NCBI GenBank assembly: GCA_016744875.1
Contig: JADGDL010000001.1
Location: 319-64,318 of the forward strand
Reading direction: 5' to 3'
Source of the DNA: Sulfurovum sp.
GTDB taxonomy: Bacteria > Campylobacterota > Campylobacteria > Campylobacterales > Sulfurovaceae
DNA: 64,000 nt
Under the pieces are notes generated by a model. It was not told where the DNA came from. It ran no database searches and saw only the letters and a program-made list of their open reading frames with translations. Numbering within the stretch: the first letter of the stretch is position 1; every line of letters begins with the position of its first letter. Position numbers and translations under genes: made by a program. Below are positions 1 through 8,970 of this stretch, piece by piece.

Positions 1-1384
1 CACTATGGGTGGTGCTATTGCGATTGCTGCAGTTTTTGAAGCTCTTGGTGCATTTATTGGAGGTGGAGATGTTGTAAAAACCATTAAAAAAGGAATTATT
101 GATATAGATGCCTTTGGTGGTAACGTTGATCCGTTTATTTGGGCAATGATGGCAGCACTATTAGCCGCTGCACTATGGCTGAATTTTGCAACGATGATGA
201 AAGCACCTGTTTCAACCACACACTCCATTGTTGGTGGTGTGATGGGTGCAGGTATTGCTGCAGCAGGATTTACGATAGTATCATGGGGTACTATGGGAAA
301 AATAGCTGCTTCATGGGTTATCTCTCCTGTACTAGGTGGAATTATCGCAGCAACATTTTTATATGCTATTAAAAAGTCGATGGTCTATAAGGAAGATAAA
401 ATAGGAGCAGCCAAGAAATGGGTACCAATTTTCGTAGCTATTATGTCATGGGCATTTATTACGTATTTAACACTCAAAGGTCTAAAAAAGGTATGGCCTT
501 CGATCGTTGATGTTTTAGTGTTTCTTCCAGATGCAAAAAAACCTTCTTTCCTTATAGCCGCAATATTTGGTCTTATCATAGCTGGTATTGTCTATATTCT
601 AGTGAAGAAAACAGTTGAAAACAGAGCAAATAGTCTTGAGAATACAAGAGCCTCTATTAACCTATTATTCACAGTGCCATTGATCTTTGCAGCAATACTT
701 TTAAGTTTTGCTCATGGGGCAAATGATGTTGCAAATGCCATCGGACCATTAGCTGCGATCAATGATGCAGTAATGACTGGTGGAATTTCAGCAAAAGCAG
801 GTATTCCTATCTGGGTTATGGCGGTTGGAGCGCTTGGTATTGCACTTGGTCTTGCTCTTTATGGACCAAAGCTGATCAGAACTGTAGGTAGCGAGATCAC
901 TGACTTAGACCAAATGAGAGCATTCTCTGTAGCGATGGCTGCTTCTATTACAGTTATTATCGCTTCACAGTTAGGTCTTCCAGTATCTTCAACACATATT
1001 GCTGTGGGTGGTATCTTTGGTGTTGGTTTCCTAAGAGAATATCTTGCTTCTTCAGGACAGGAAGAGGTCATTGAAAAAGAAGAGATCAGTATTGAAGATG
1101 AGAAGAAAGTTTTAAAAGCATATACAAGTGAACTTAAAACATTAGAAGAAAAAGACAAAAAAACAAAAGCTGATTATGAGAGAATTGTTGCTCTTTATAA
1201 GCTCATTGATGTTGAAGAAGCGAAAATAAAAGCATCTAAGAAACATATCAAAAGTGTTGAAAAAGTAAAATATGTAAAAAGAGATGCCGTGAAAAAAATC
1301 ATCGCTGCATGGGTAATTACAGTACCAGCGGCTGCAGTACTTTCAGCAGTGATATTCTTTATGATTAGAGGGATTGTCCTTTAA
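1..1384 (+). CDS. PiT-family inorganic phosphate permease, 5' truncated by window edge
   Basis: Inner-membrane phosphate permease of the PiT family, which moves Pi (often as a metal-phosphate) with a cation. The reading frame is open to the window edge and the first ATG at 5 falls inside the first conserved repeat, so the true start and the first GANDxAN signature lie upstream. Visible are the PVSTTHSIVGG element, the second-repeat GANDVANAIGP signature near 715-760 and the PVSSTHIAVGG element near 980-1010. About ten hydrophobic segments are present. A charged, Lys/Glu-rich cytoplasmic insert (about 1050-1280) precedes the last membrane helix. The stop overlaps the next start as TAATG, so translation is probably coupled to the Na/Pi cotransporter. 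The last ten residues recur at 9811-9837. Confidence 0.93.
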   Translation, partial: TMGGAIAIAAVFEALGAFIGGGDVVKTIKKGIIDIDAFGGNVDPFIWAMMAALLAAALWLNFATMMKAPVSTTHSIVGGVMGAGIAAAGFTIVSWGTMGKIAASWVISPVLGGIIAATFLYAIKKSMVYKEDKIGAAKKWVPIFVAIMSWAFITYLTLKGLKKVWPSIVDVLVFLPDAKKPSFLIAAIFGLIIAGIVYILVKKTVENRANSLENTRASINLLFTVPLIFAAILLSFAHGANDVANAIGPLAAINDAVMTGGISAKAGIPIWVMAVGALGIALGLALYGPKLIRTVGSEITDLDQMRAFSVAMAASITVIIASQLGLPVSSTHIAVGGIFGVGFLREYLASSGQEEVIEKEEISIEDEKKVLKAYTSELKTLEEKDKKTKADYERIVALYKLIDVEEAKIKASKKHIKSVEKVKYVKRDAVKKIIAAWVITVPAAAVLSAVIFFMIRGIVL

Positions 1385-3201
1385 TGCTTAAAAAAATATT
1401 ATTACCTTCTATTCTGGGTATCCTTGCCTATGGGTTTTGGATAAGTCCAGACTTTAAAGAGATTGCAGCAGGTGTTGCTATCTTCCTATTTGGTATGTTA
1501 TCCCTTGAAGAAGGTTTTAAAGCCTTTTCAGGGGGTACTTTAGAGAAAATACTACAAAAGTCTACCGATAAACTTTACAAGAGTGTCGGTTTTGGTATCC
1601 TATCTACAACTATCATGCAATCAAGTTCATTGGTTTCAGTACTTACAATCTCATTTCTAGGTGCTGGACTCATAGGGCTTGCACAGGGTATTGGGATCGT
1701 TTTTGGTGCCAATATCGGTACGACGACAGGAGCATGGCTTGTTGCCGGGTTAGGGCTCAAAGTAAAAATTTCTGCTTATGCTATGCCTATGCTTGTGTTT
1801 GGTGTGATACTTATTTTTCAAAAATCAAAGTCACTTAAAGGGATTGGATATGTACTTTCGGGATTAGGATTCCTGTTTTTAGGAATCCACTATATGAAAG
1901 ATGGGTTTGAAGCTTTTAAAGATACCATTGATCTTGCCAGTTATGCAGTGACAGGATATAAAGGTCTCTTTATATTTACGGGGATCGGTATATTTGCCAC
2001 TGTAGTAATGCAGTCATCACATGCCACTCTGGTTTTGATCATTACAGCACTTGCTGCGGGGCAGATAAGTTATGAAAATGCTTTGGCATTAGCCATTGGT
2101 GCTAACATTGGTACAACAATCACAGCCATTCTAGGAGCCATGAGTTCTAATATTGTCGGTAAACAACTTGCAGGTGCACACTTGATCTTCAATGGTGTTA
2201 CCGGGCTCATAGCCATACTCTTTATACATCAACTTATGTATTCTGTTGATTGGATAAGTGCTTACGTGGGAATAGCTAATGATGACTATGCGCTTAAACT
2301 GGCTGTATTCCATACGATATTCAATGTCATCGGCGTACTTGTCATGGTACCATTTATAGGGAAACTTGTAACTTTTCTTGAGTCCACGCTTAAAGCGGAC
2401 ACTAGTAAATCAAATGCAGGCTTTGATAGTGCCAGATATCTTAATGACTCTGTTCTGGAACTCCCGTCAACTTCAATGGCTGCGATTATTAGAGAAACAA
2501 GACATCTTTATGAAAATGCCTTTGAGATCATCACGCATGGTTTAAATTTGAAACGAAGCAATATCGTATCTTCTATATCATTGGAGGAAGTGATTCAAGA
2601 TCCATACAGCACGAATGCTGTAGATATTGATGAATTTTACAACCATAAAATAAAAGGTATCTATGGTGAGATAATAGATTTTTCTACAAGAGCACAAGCA
2701 AACATGTCTCCAAAAGATATAGAAGTACTTTATAAACTTAAACTGGCAAATAGAGATTTGGTAGAAGCAGTAAAAGATACAAAGCATCTACAAAAGAATT
2801 TGATCAAGTACTCAAGTAGTGCCAATACACATATAAAAGAGCAATACAATCTTATTAGACAAGATTTAGCTGAGCTTTTAAGAAACATTAATATTGTTGC
2901 GACTACCGATGAAGAAGATGTCATTTTACTTTTATTATCAAAAGCAAAAGTGCATACAGAGAAATATGACATTCTTGCAAATGGTACACTTGATACTCTT
3001 ATTAGAGAGGGATTAATTACCAATGAAATGGCAACTTCATTAATGAATGATAGTGCTTACGCTTATGATATAAGTAAGAATCTCATAGAAATGGCTGAAG
3101 TAACCTTTACTAATAGAAATACTGACGCTCCAAATTTAAATGAAGAACTCGCAATGAGTACTGAAGATATTGAATCGATTTTAGAAAAAAAGGATGACTA
3201 A
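1384..3201 (+). CDS. Na/Pi cotransporter family protein with PhoU-like tail (copy 1)
   Basis: Sodium-dependent phosphate cotransporter of the NptA/YjbB type, 605 residues. Two inverted transport repeats are visible, each with the family motifs: QSSS at 79-82 with GANIGTT at 108-114, and QSSHAT at 210-215 with GANIGTT at 239-245. From about residue 350 a soluble helical tail follows that resembles PhoU, usual for the long members of this family. The second QSS motif has His where the paralogue at 9841 has Ser. The gene is joined by one-base overlaps to the PiT gene upstream and to the small helical protein downstream, so the three probably form one operon. Pi export rather than import is known for some relatives, so the direction is not certain. 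Confidence 0.93.
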   Translation: MLKKILLPSILGILAYGFWISPDFKEIAAGVAIFLFGMLSLEEGFKAFSGGTLEKILQKSTDKLYKSVGFGILSTTIMQSSSLVSVLTISFLGAGLIGLAQGIGIVFGANIGTTTGAWLVAGLGLKVKISAYAMPMLVFGVILIFQKSKSLKGIGYVLSGLGFLFLGIHYMKDGFEAFKDTIDLASYAVTGYKGLFIFTGIGIFATVVMQSSHATLVLIITALAAGQISYENALALAIGANIGTTITAILGAMSSNIVGKQLAGAHLIFNGVTGLIAILFIHQLMYSVDWISAYVGIANDDYALKLAVFHTIFNVIGVLVMVPFIGKLVTFLESTLKADTSKSNAGFDSARYLNDSVLELPSTSMAAIIRETRHLYENAFEIITHGLNLKRSNIVSSISLEEVIQDPYSTNAVDIDEFYNHKIKGIYGEIIDFSTRAQANMSPKDIEVLYKLKLANRDLVEAVKDTKHLQKNLIKYSSSANTHIKEQYNLIRQDLAELLRNINIVATTDEEDVILLLLSKAKVHTEKYDILANGTLDTLIREGLITNEMATSLMNDSAYAYDISKNLIEMAEVTFTNRNTDAPNLNEELAMSTEDIESILEKKDD

Positions 3202-3452
3202 TGGGTATCAAAAAATTTATTAAAAAAGTTCAATCAACACTAGGTTTGAGTGACTATGAAGTAGAGAGTAAAAAGAAAGCCCTCAAAGATCTTTTGAAGA
3301 AACTGAATGGTAGAAAAACTAGTATCAATAAGTCTCTCAAAAGTGATATGAAGAAAAAAGAGATAAAAGAGTTAGAAGAAGAACTTGCAATTGTTACATG
3401 CCAAATAAAAAAGGGGAAAAAGATCCTGCATGATCTTTATTCTAAAAAATAG
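3201..3452 (+). CDS. Small Lys-rich helical protein of the phosphate block (copy A)
   Basis: An 83-residue basic protein that I do not recognise. It has no signal peptide or membrane segment. It starts MGIKKFIKKVQ, carries a KKKALKDLLKKLN block near residues 24-36, a KKEIKELEEEL block near 51-61, and ends in KKGKKILHDLYSKK. The heptad-like spacing of Leu/Ile suggests two amphipathic helices or a coiled coil. Its ATG overlaps the stop of the Na/Pi cotransporter (TAATG). Clear paralogues are encoded at 5364-5615 and 11667-11921, always beside phosphate genes. A role in regulating or scaffolding the transporter or polyphosphate is inference only. Basic Lys-rich helices could bind polyphosphate, but nothing proves it. 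Confidence 0.85.
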   Translation: MGIKKFIKKVQSTLGLSDYEVESKKKALKDLLKKLNGRKTSINKSLKSDMKKKEIKELEEELAIVTCQIKKGKKILHDLYSKK

Positions 3453-3497
3453 TGTACAATATTTAACAGATATATTAAAACAAAAAAGGAGATATAA

Positions 3498-4394
3498 ATG
3501 GAAGAAAATAATCAAAAACAATTTGAAATCGATGGGAACATGGTTTCACTTGAAGAGCTTATCGAGGGATATAGCGAATCAAAAGCACAAAAAAATACGG
3601 GTAGTAAAGCTGTCCATAAAAGAAAAAATGAGCAGGCACTTAAACCTTATCAGGCTGAACTTATAAAACTTCAACGACATCTTGAAGAGACAAATCAAAA
3701 GATGATCATACTTTTTGAAGGGCGTGATGCAGCAGGAAAAGGTGGAACTATTAGAAGAGTAACAAGATACATGAATGAAAAGCATTATCGTATCGTAGCA
3801 CTGGGGAAACCAACAGAAGAACAAAAGACACAATGGTTCTACCAAAAATATATATCTCACTTTCCAAGAGGAGGAGAGATCGTCTTATTTGATAGAAGTT
3901 GGTATAACAGAGCTATGGTAGAGTCTGTGTTTGGTTTCTGTACGCAAAAAGAATATGATGACTTTATGAAAGGTGTCAAAGGTTTTGAAAAAGACCTTAC
4001 ACGTCAAGGAATTGTCCTTATCAAACTTTACTACTCTGTTACCAAAGATGAGCAGGCTAGAAGATTTGAAAGACGTAAAACAGATCCACTTAGACAATGG
4101 AAACTTAGTGAAATTGATGTACAGGCACAAGACAGATGGGATGATTTTACAGAGACAAAATATAATATGCTTAAACAGACTCACTCACATAATGCTCCGT
4201 GGACTGTTATACGTTCAAATAACAAACAACAAGCGAGGATTGAATCATTAAAGGTCATCTTAAATTCCATTAACTATCAAGATAGAGATAAGAACCTTAA
4301 CTACTCTTTAAATCCTGATATCGTCATCTCTGGTGCAAGAGAAATTGAGATAATGGAAGCACAAAGAACAAGCGGTGGAAAATTCATAGGTTAA
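3498..4394 (+). CDS. ppk2: Polyphosphate kinase 2 (PPK2), first of a tandem pair
   Basis: Cytosolic PPK2-family enzyme of 298 residues that transfers phosphate between polyphosphate and nucleotides. The P-loop GRDAAGKG is at 75-82 and the Walker B/lid motif DRSWYNR at 132-138, both intact. The basic DEQARRFERR stretch near 180-190 is typical of the family lid. An N-terminal extension of about 50 charged residues precedes the kinase core. The start at 3498 follows an AAAAAGGAG Shine-Dalgarno sequence. The gene lies 45 bases after the small helical protein and 26 bases before a second PPK2. Whether it makes polyP or uses it to charge NDP or NMP cannot be decided from these motifs. Confidence 0.95.
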   Translation: MEENNQKQFEIDGNMVSLEELIEGYSESKAQKNTGSKAVHKRKNEQALKPYQAELIKLQRHLEETNQKMIILFEGRDAAGKGGTIRRVTRYMNEKHYRIVALGKPTEEQKTQWFYQKYISHFPRGGEIVLFDRSWYNRAMVESVFGFCTQKEYDDFMKGVKGFEKDLTRQGIVLIKLYYSVTKDEQARRFERRKTDPLRQWKLSEIDVQAQDRWDDFTETKYNMLKQTHSHNAPWTVIRSNNKQQARIESLKVILNSINYQDRDKNLNYSLNPDIVISGAREIEIMEAQRTSGGKFIG

Positions 4395-4420
4395 TCCTAT
4401 ATAAATATAAAAGGGAAAAA

Positions 4421-5254
4421 ATGGAAAAGAATAAAACGACAAATAAAAATAAAGAAAAAGTACAAGTTTGGGTTAAAAAAGAGACCTTAGCGTATGATAA
4501 AGAATTAAAAAGACTTCAAGTTGAACTACTAAAATTTCAAAATCATGTGAAAGATCAAGGTCTTAAGATCTTAATGATCTTTGAGGGTAGAGATGCTGCT
4601 GGAAAAGGTGGAACTATCAAAAGAATTACTGAACACCTAAATCCAAGAGGTGCAAGAGTAGTTGCCCTTGAAAAACCTAATAATAAAGAGACCACTCAAT
4701 GGTATTTTCAAAGATATGCCAAACACCTTCCAAGTGCTGGAGAGATCGTTCTTTTTGATAGAAGTTGGTATAACAGATCAATGGTTGAACCAGTTATGGG
4801 ATTTTGTACTGAGAGACAACACCACAAGTTCTTAAAAGATGCCCCAGAGTTTGAACAGATGATCGTTGATGAAGATATTCAAATGTTTAAATTTTATTTT
4901 TCTGTCTCTAAAGATGAACAGGCAAGAAGATTTAAAGCAAGAGAAACTGATCCTCTAAAACAATATAAACTTTCACCTGTAGATAAAGAATCTCAAAGAT
5001 TATGGAATGAATACTCACTAGCTAAATTTATGATGCTGAGTGCTACCCATACAAAAGATGCACCTTGGACCATTGTTAAAAGTGATAATAAAAAAAGAGC
5101 CAGAATAAACTGTATAAAACATATTTTGAATTTTGTTGACTACCCTGATAAGATCAAAGATAAAGAGATAAAAGTAGATTCTGATATTGTTGTCTATGGA
5201 AGAGATGAAGCGATTTCAATGGAAAAACGATTTAAGTCCTCACTCAAGCAATAA
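4421..5254 (+). CDS. ppk2: Polyphosphate kinase 2 (PPK2), second of a tandem pair
   Basis: Second PPK2 paralogue, 277 residues, with P-loop GRDAAGKG at 56-63 and DRSWYNR at 113-119. The core aligns along its whole length with the upstream PPK2. It lacks most of that protein's N-terminal extension and differs in the lid (EQARRFKARETDP against EQARRFERRKTDP). The start follows an AAAAGGGAAAAA ribosome site. Two divergent PPK2s in tandem suggest different nucleotide preferences, such as one acting on NDPs and one on NMPs, but this is inference. Together with the Pi transporters it gives the block an uptake-and-storage logic. Confidence 0.95.
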   Translation: MEKNKTTNKNKEKVQVWVKKETLAYDKELKRLQVELLKFQNHVKDQGLKILMIFEGRDAAGKGGTIKRITEHLNPRGARVVALEKPNNKETTQWYFQRYAKHLPSAGEIVLFDRSWYNRSMVEPVMGFCTERQHHKFLKDAPEFEQMIVDEDIQMFKFYFSVSKDEQARRFKARETDPLKQYKLSPVDKESQRLWNEYSLAKFMMLSATHTKDAPWTIVKSDNKKRARINCIKHILNFVDYPDKIKDKEIKVDSDIVVYGRDEAISMEKRFKSSLKQ

Positions 5255-5310
5255 TATAGACTTTCATCACTGCAATAGATATACACTGCAAGAATGTTAT
5301 TCTTTTGTTA

Positions 5311-5347
5311 CTATTTAAAGCTAGTATATTATATTAGCTTTAAATAG
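5311..5347. promoter_or_regulatory. 13-bp inverted repeat just before the small-protein B ribosome site
   Basis: Two perfect 13-base arms (CTATTTAAAGCTA and its reverse complement) at 5311-5323 and 5335-5347 flank an 11-base AT-only-but-one loop. The right arm ends just before the GGGGGAAGGA ribosome-binding site of the gene at 5364. It could be an operator, an RNA hairpin controlling translation, or a weak terminator for the PPK2 genes. It lacks the T-run of an intrinsic terminator, so a regulatory role for the small gene is favoured. Confidence 0.55.
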
Positions 5348-5363
5348 CGGGGGAAGGATACAC

Positions 5364-5615
5364 ATGGGTACTAAAAAATTTTTATCAAATATACAATCTT
5401 ATTTAGGTTTAAAAGATAATAAAAAAATGAGTAAAAAAAAGGCGCTAAAAGACCTTTTGAAAAAATTAAATGTCAGAAAATTATCCATCATGAAATCTCT
5501 AGAAGGATCATTGGTAAAAAAAGAAAAAAAAGAACTTAAAGAAGATCTTGACATCATTTCTTTACAGATACAAAAAGGAGAGAAATTGTTAAATGATCTC
5601 TCTTCTGAAAAGTAA
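5364..5615 (+). CDS. Small Lys-rich helical protein of the phosphate block (copy B)
   Basis: An 83-residue paralogue of the proteins at 3201 and 11667, of unknown function. Shared positions include the MG-KKF start, KKKALKDLLKKLN near residues 24-36, KKEKKELKEDL near 51-61 and an (I/L)QKGEKLL-DL ending. It has no membrane segment or signal peptide. The ribosome site GGGGGAAGGA is strong for this window, and unlike the other two copies the gene is not overlapped with a transporter. It stands alone about 110 bases after the second PPK2 behind its own inverted repeat, so it may be expressed independently. Its 3' end faces the antiporter gene convergently. Confidence 0.82.
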   Translation: MGTKKFLSNIQSYLGLKDNKKMSKKKALKDLLKKLNVRKLSIMKSLEGSLVKKEKKELKEDLDIISLQIQKGEKLLNDLSSEK

Positions 5616-5658
5616 TAGAAAAACTTTTCATCTACAATACTTAAATATCATATAAAAT

Positions 5659-6858
5659 CTATTCCTTCTCATATTTAAAAAGCCATTTAAGTAAAAATGG
5701 CGGTACAACGGTAGTAACGATGATAACAAAAATAAGAACTGCATAGATTTCATTATTTAAGATCCCATTCACCCGACCTACTTCGGCAAATATAAGCCCT
5801 ACTTCTCCCCTGGGAACCATAGAAATCCCGATCAACGCTTTTTTTATTGCACTTGTTTTTCTAAGTAAGAACGCACCTATATACTTTCCAAAAACTGCAA
5901 TAATGAGGAAAATAAGTGCCAAAGACCAAAACTTCATTGAGGAAAAATCGATTACTCTTAAGTTCATAGAGAGTCCGACCATCACAAAAAATATAGGGGT
6001 AAACATTTGCGCTATGGGGCGAATAGATTTTTTTACTTTTTCTAAAAAACACTCATCATGTCTCAACCCCATACCAAAAGGTAGGATAAAGCGTCGTGAC
6101 AGTGCGATACCAGCAGCAAAAGAACCTAAAATCTCAGGTGCTCCAACAAGATGTGAGAGATATGCAAAAAGAGAAATAAGAGAAATAATGACCGTAGGTA
6201 TCAAACCTGGAATTTTTTTATTTTCATCACATTTTTTCATAAAATGAGAAATAAGATGGGCAAGTATAGGAGCAAAAACTATAAAAACCAAAATAAACAA
6301 TGTTGTATGCAGGGTATTGGTCATACTCAATTCTTGTGAAGTGGCAAAATCATAAATAAATACAAGAATAATAACACCCAGAACATCATCAATAACCGCT
6401 GCGCCTATGACTATTTGTGCAACATGACTATGTTCTTTTTGAAGATCTTTTAAAACCCTCATCGTAATTCCTATACTTGTTGCTGTCAAGGTTCCACCAA
6501 TAAAAAGAGAAACAATTAAGCTAAGATCAAATAGATAATAAGCAACCAATGCCGAGACAACAAAAGGAAATATAGCGCCAAACAATGCAACAACAATAGC
6601 TTTAGAACCTGCATCTTTAAGCCGTTGGATATCCGTATCTAAACCTATCTCAAAGAGTAAAAGTAAGATACCGATCTCTGCAAGTACTTTAAGTATATCA
6701 TTTACTTCTATAAGCCCAAATCCTGAAACACCAAGGAGTATCCCTGCAGTAAGTTCACCAAGTACAGAAGGTATACCCAGGCGGGCAAATAACTCACCCA
6801 ATATTCTGGCAGAAACCAATATTAAAAAAAGTATCAGAAAAAAGTTATGTACATCCAT
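5659..6858 (-). CDS. Cation/proton antiporter, CPA2 (Kef-like) type
   Basis: Integral membrane antiporter of 399 residues with about twelve hydrophobic segments, exchanging Na+ or K+ for protons. Family marks are LFEIGLDTD near residue 70, the paired-aspartate VIDDVLGV near 156-163 that binds the ion in CPA2 proteins, and a PRGEVGLI element near the C-terminus. It ends soon after the last helix, so no TrkA-N/RCK regulatory domain is fused as in KefB/C. The start codon follows the stop of the FtsH-like gene directly (TAA-ATG) with a GGAAAG ribosome site inside that gene, so the two are co-translated. A role in pH or osmotic homeostasis is inferred from family. Confidence 0.92.
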   Translation of the reverse strand: MDVHNFFLILFLILVSARILGELFARLGIPSVLGELTAGILLGVSGFGLIEVNDILKVLAEIGILLLLFEIGLDTDIQRLKDAGSKAIVVALFGAIFPFVVSALVAYYLFDLSLIVSLFIGGTLTATSIGITMRVLKDLQKEHSHVAQIVIGAAVIDDVLGVIILVFIYDFATSQELSMTNTLHTTLFILVFIVFAPILAHLISHFMKKCDENKKIPGLIPTVIISLISLFAYLSHLVGAPEILGSFAAGIALSRRFILPFGMGLRHDECFLEKVKKSIRPIAQMFTPIFFVMVGLSMNLRVIDFSSMKFWSLALIFLIIAVFGKYIGAFLLRKTSAIKKALIGISMVPRGEVGLIFAEVGRVNGILNNEIYAVLIFVIIVTTVVPPFLLKWLFKYEKE

Positions 6859-8205
6859 TTATAAACTTTCCGGTATCTTATGTGAGATTTTTGTATCTCC
6901 AATGATCTGAATGAGTTCATCACTCTCAACGATCTCCTGTTCTATTAGTTTAAGTGCCAACGCTTCTATAGTTGTCCAATGCTCACCTACTAATTTTGTA
7001 GTATGTACTTGTGCTACATCTATCCAGTGAAGAAATCTTTTTTCTATTTGCTGACTTAAAAAATAGTTATCAAGTACTGTGATAGAATCAATATTGATAA
7101 ACCCAAGTTCTTTATCCATTCCAAGGTTTGTAATGGCCGCATAGATCTGTAGTGATGCTTGAGAGAGATCATTCACTGCCCCACTATCCATATGTTCAGG
7201 TCCCATTTTTTTTATCTTGGCAACACGTCCCGCCAGTAAAACACAAACATCATTGAACAACTCCTCTTTTGTTACATTTGAAAGTTCATCATCTGCATTA
7301 TAAGAGACAAAACCAAGCATTTTACTTCTTGAAGTGATGGTAACCTGTTCTATCTTGACATGAGGAAGAAGAAGTAACGAGAGTACAGCATGAGAAGCTT
7401 CATGATAAGCAGTCATTTCCAGTTCTTTTTCAAGATTTTTTACCATCTGTTTTTCAACTTTATGACCATACTTAATAATATTTATCTGCTCGATCAATAT
7501 ATCTTCTGTGATCACATCTTTCTGTTCTTCAAGTACACTTAGAACAACCATATGTCCTAGCCGCTCAAGTTCCAAAGCACTCATCCCGGTGATATATCGT
7601 ACGATCCGCTCAATATCTATCTTTGGATCATGAGGTTTTTTAAGTATTTTCTCTATAAAGTACCTTCTTGCATCTTTATCTAGTTTAGAAACTTCAAGTA
7701 AAAAATCAAGGGTTTGTGGTGCAGTTAAAACAGGATCAATAGCATCAAGACTCTCCGCAGTTGCCACTGTAAACACTTTGGCATCACTGGACTCCAATAC
7801 TTTAGAAATATCAAAAAATGGTACATTACTCACTGAGCCTTGAATAAGACCTTTAATATCTATGTCATTCAAAACAACCACACAAGGTGCATGTTTTGAT
7901 GCTGTTTCATATACTTCTTTGATATGTTCTATTTCAAACAGTTTGGAACCGGATATTTCATAATAAGGCAGTTCAGCTTCTTTTGCAAATGCTTTAGCAA
8001 GCATACTCTTACCCACACTAACAGGACCGTAGATAAGTAGACCTTTAGGTGGAGGCGTATCAAAGCGTTCAAGTTTTTCGGGATTATTGATGATGTTAAT
8101 GATAAATTTTAAACGTTCTTTGACTAACTTATGTCCAACGATATCATTAAACCCTATCTTGGATGTGTATGATTGTAAGGTATCTTTAGTTTTATTTCTT
8201 GCCAT
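6859..8205 (-). CDS. FtsH-like soluble M41 metalloprotease with degenerate AAA module
   Basis: A 448-residue relative of FtsH. I chose the ATG at 8205, preceded by AAAGG at proper spacing, over an upstream in-frame ATG at 8259. There is no transmembrane N-terminus. The AAA domain keeps a P-loop (GPVSVGKS, 60-67), but Walker B reads VVVLNDID (109-116) instead of a DE-type motif. The aromatic pore-loop segment is missing near residue 90, and the Arg-finger region reads APQTLDF where FtsH has RPGRFDR. The peptidase half is intact: zinc motif HEASH at 268-272 and the third ligand Asp in SGAVNDL (341-347). It is therefore probably a zinc protease without ATP-driven threading. It sits in one operon with the antiporter downstream. 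Confidence 0.88.
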   Translation of the reverse strand: MARNKTKDTLQSYTSKIGFNDIVGHKLVKERLKFIINIINNPEKLERFDTPPPKGLLIYGPVSVGKSMLAKAFAKEAELPYYEISGSKLFEIEHIKEVYETASKHAPCVVVLNDIDIKGLIQGSVSNVPFFDISKVLESSDAKVFTVATAESLDAIDPVLTAPQTLDFLLEVSKLDKDARRYFIEKILKKPHDPKIDIERIVRYITGMSALELERLGHMVVLSVLEEQKDVITEDILIEQINIIKYGHKVEKQMVKNLEKELEMTAYHEASHAVLSLLLLPHVKIEQVTITSRSKMLGFVSYNADDELSNVTKEELFNDVCVLLAGRVAKIKKMGPEHMDSGAVNDLSQASLQIYAAITNLGMDKELGFINIDSITVLDNYFLSQQIEKRFLHWIDVAQVHTTKLVGEHWTTIEALALKLIEQEIVESDELIQIIGDTKISHKIPESL

Positions 8206-8266
8206 ACTTCTAACCTTTATACACATAATATATACTCTTATTCTAGCATAAGTCTTCACATGTAGG

Positions 8267-8272
8267 TATAAT
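8267..8272 (+). promoter_or_regulatory. Promoter -10 box of upp
   Basis: A TATAAT hexamer lies 29 bases before the upp start. It is followed by AAAAAGG as ribosome site. No clear -35 is visible, as is common for the housekeeping sigma factor of Campylobacterota. Confidence 0.6.
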
Positions 8273-8301
8273 AGAAATATCTAAACTGAAAAAGGTAGAT
8301 C

Positions 8302-8925
8302 ATGATACATGAACTTAGCAATCCCATCATCAAAACTTTGGTCAATCATTTAAGAGAAACAAAGACAGATGCACTTCGTTTTCGTCATATTGTACAAGAG
8401 TTAACAAGACTACTAAGCTATGAAGCACTCAAAAATGAAGCCCTTGAGGAGCAAGACATTATTACATGGCAAGGGGAACAGTCCTTTGCGTTTATAAAAG
8501 AAGAAGACCTTCTTTTTGTGACCATTCTACGAGCAGGACTGCCTATGATAGAATCAGCCACAGCACTCTTTCCTCATGCATCTTCAGGTTTTTTAGCCAT
8601 GAAACGTGATGAAAAAACCCATCAAAGTATACTCTACTATGACCGCGTTCCTGACTGTACAGATAAAACAGTCATACTTGTTGACCCCATGGTTGCTACA
8701 GGTGGTTCACTCTGTGATGCGATCTCTGTCCTCCACTCTAAGTCCCCAAAAAAGATCATCTCCCTCAACATTATAGGTTCACCTGAAGGCATTGCTGTTC
8801 TAGAACAAAAACACACAGATATTGATATTTATATTGCCCAAATAGATGAGAAACTCAATGAAAATATGTTTATTATACCTGGGTTAGGGGATGCAGGTGA
8901 TCGATCATATAATACACCAGAATAA
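8302..8925 (+). CDS. upp: Uracil phosphoribosyltransferase
   Basis: Cytosolic salvage enzyme that converts uracil and PRPP to UMP, 207 residues, the normal length. The PRPP-binding loop VDPMVATGGS is at 128-137, the RAGLPM substrate loop at 77-82, and the C-terminal PGLGDAGDR motif that holds uracil is present near 193-201. The gene stands alone on the plus strand between two minus-strand genes and has its own -10 box at 8267. Confidence 0.97.
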   Translation: MIHELSNPIIKTLVNHLRETKTDALRFRHIVQELTRLLSYEALKNEALEEQDIITWQGEQSFAFIKEEDLLFVTILRAGLPMIESATALFPHASSGFLAMKRDEKTHQSILYYDRVPDCTDKTVILVDPMVATGGSLCDAISVLHSKSPKKIISLNIIGSPEGIAVLEQKHTDIDIYIAQIDEKLNENMFIIPGLGDAGDRSYNTPE

Positions 8926-8970
8926 TATTTTGTTTCACTTTAGCTTTTCAAATAATATGATAATGAAAAA

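Noticed and set aside
8206..8259. Longer start of the FtsH-like gene at 8259
   Set aside because: The extra 18 residues match no family member and the ATG at 8205 has a proper ribosome site.
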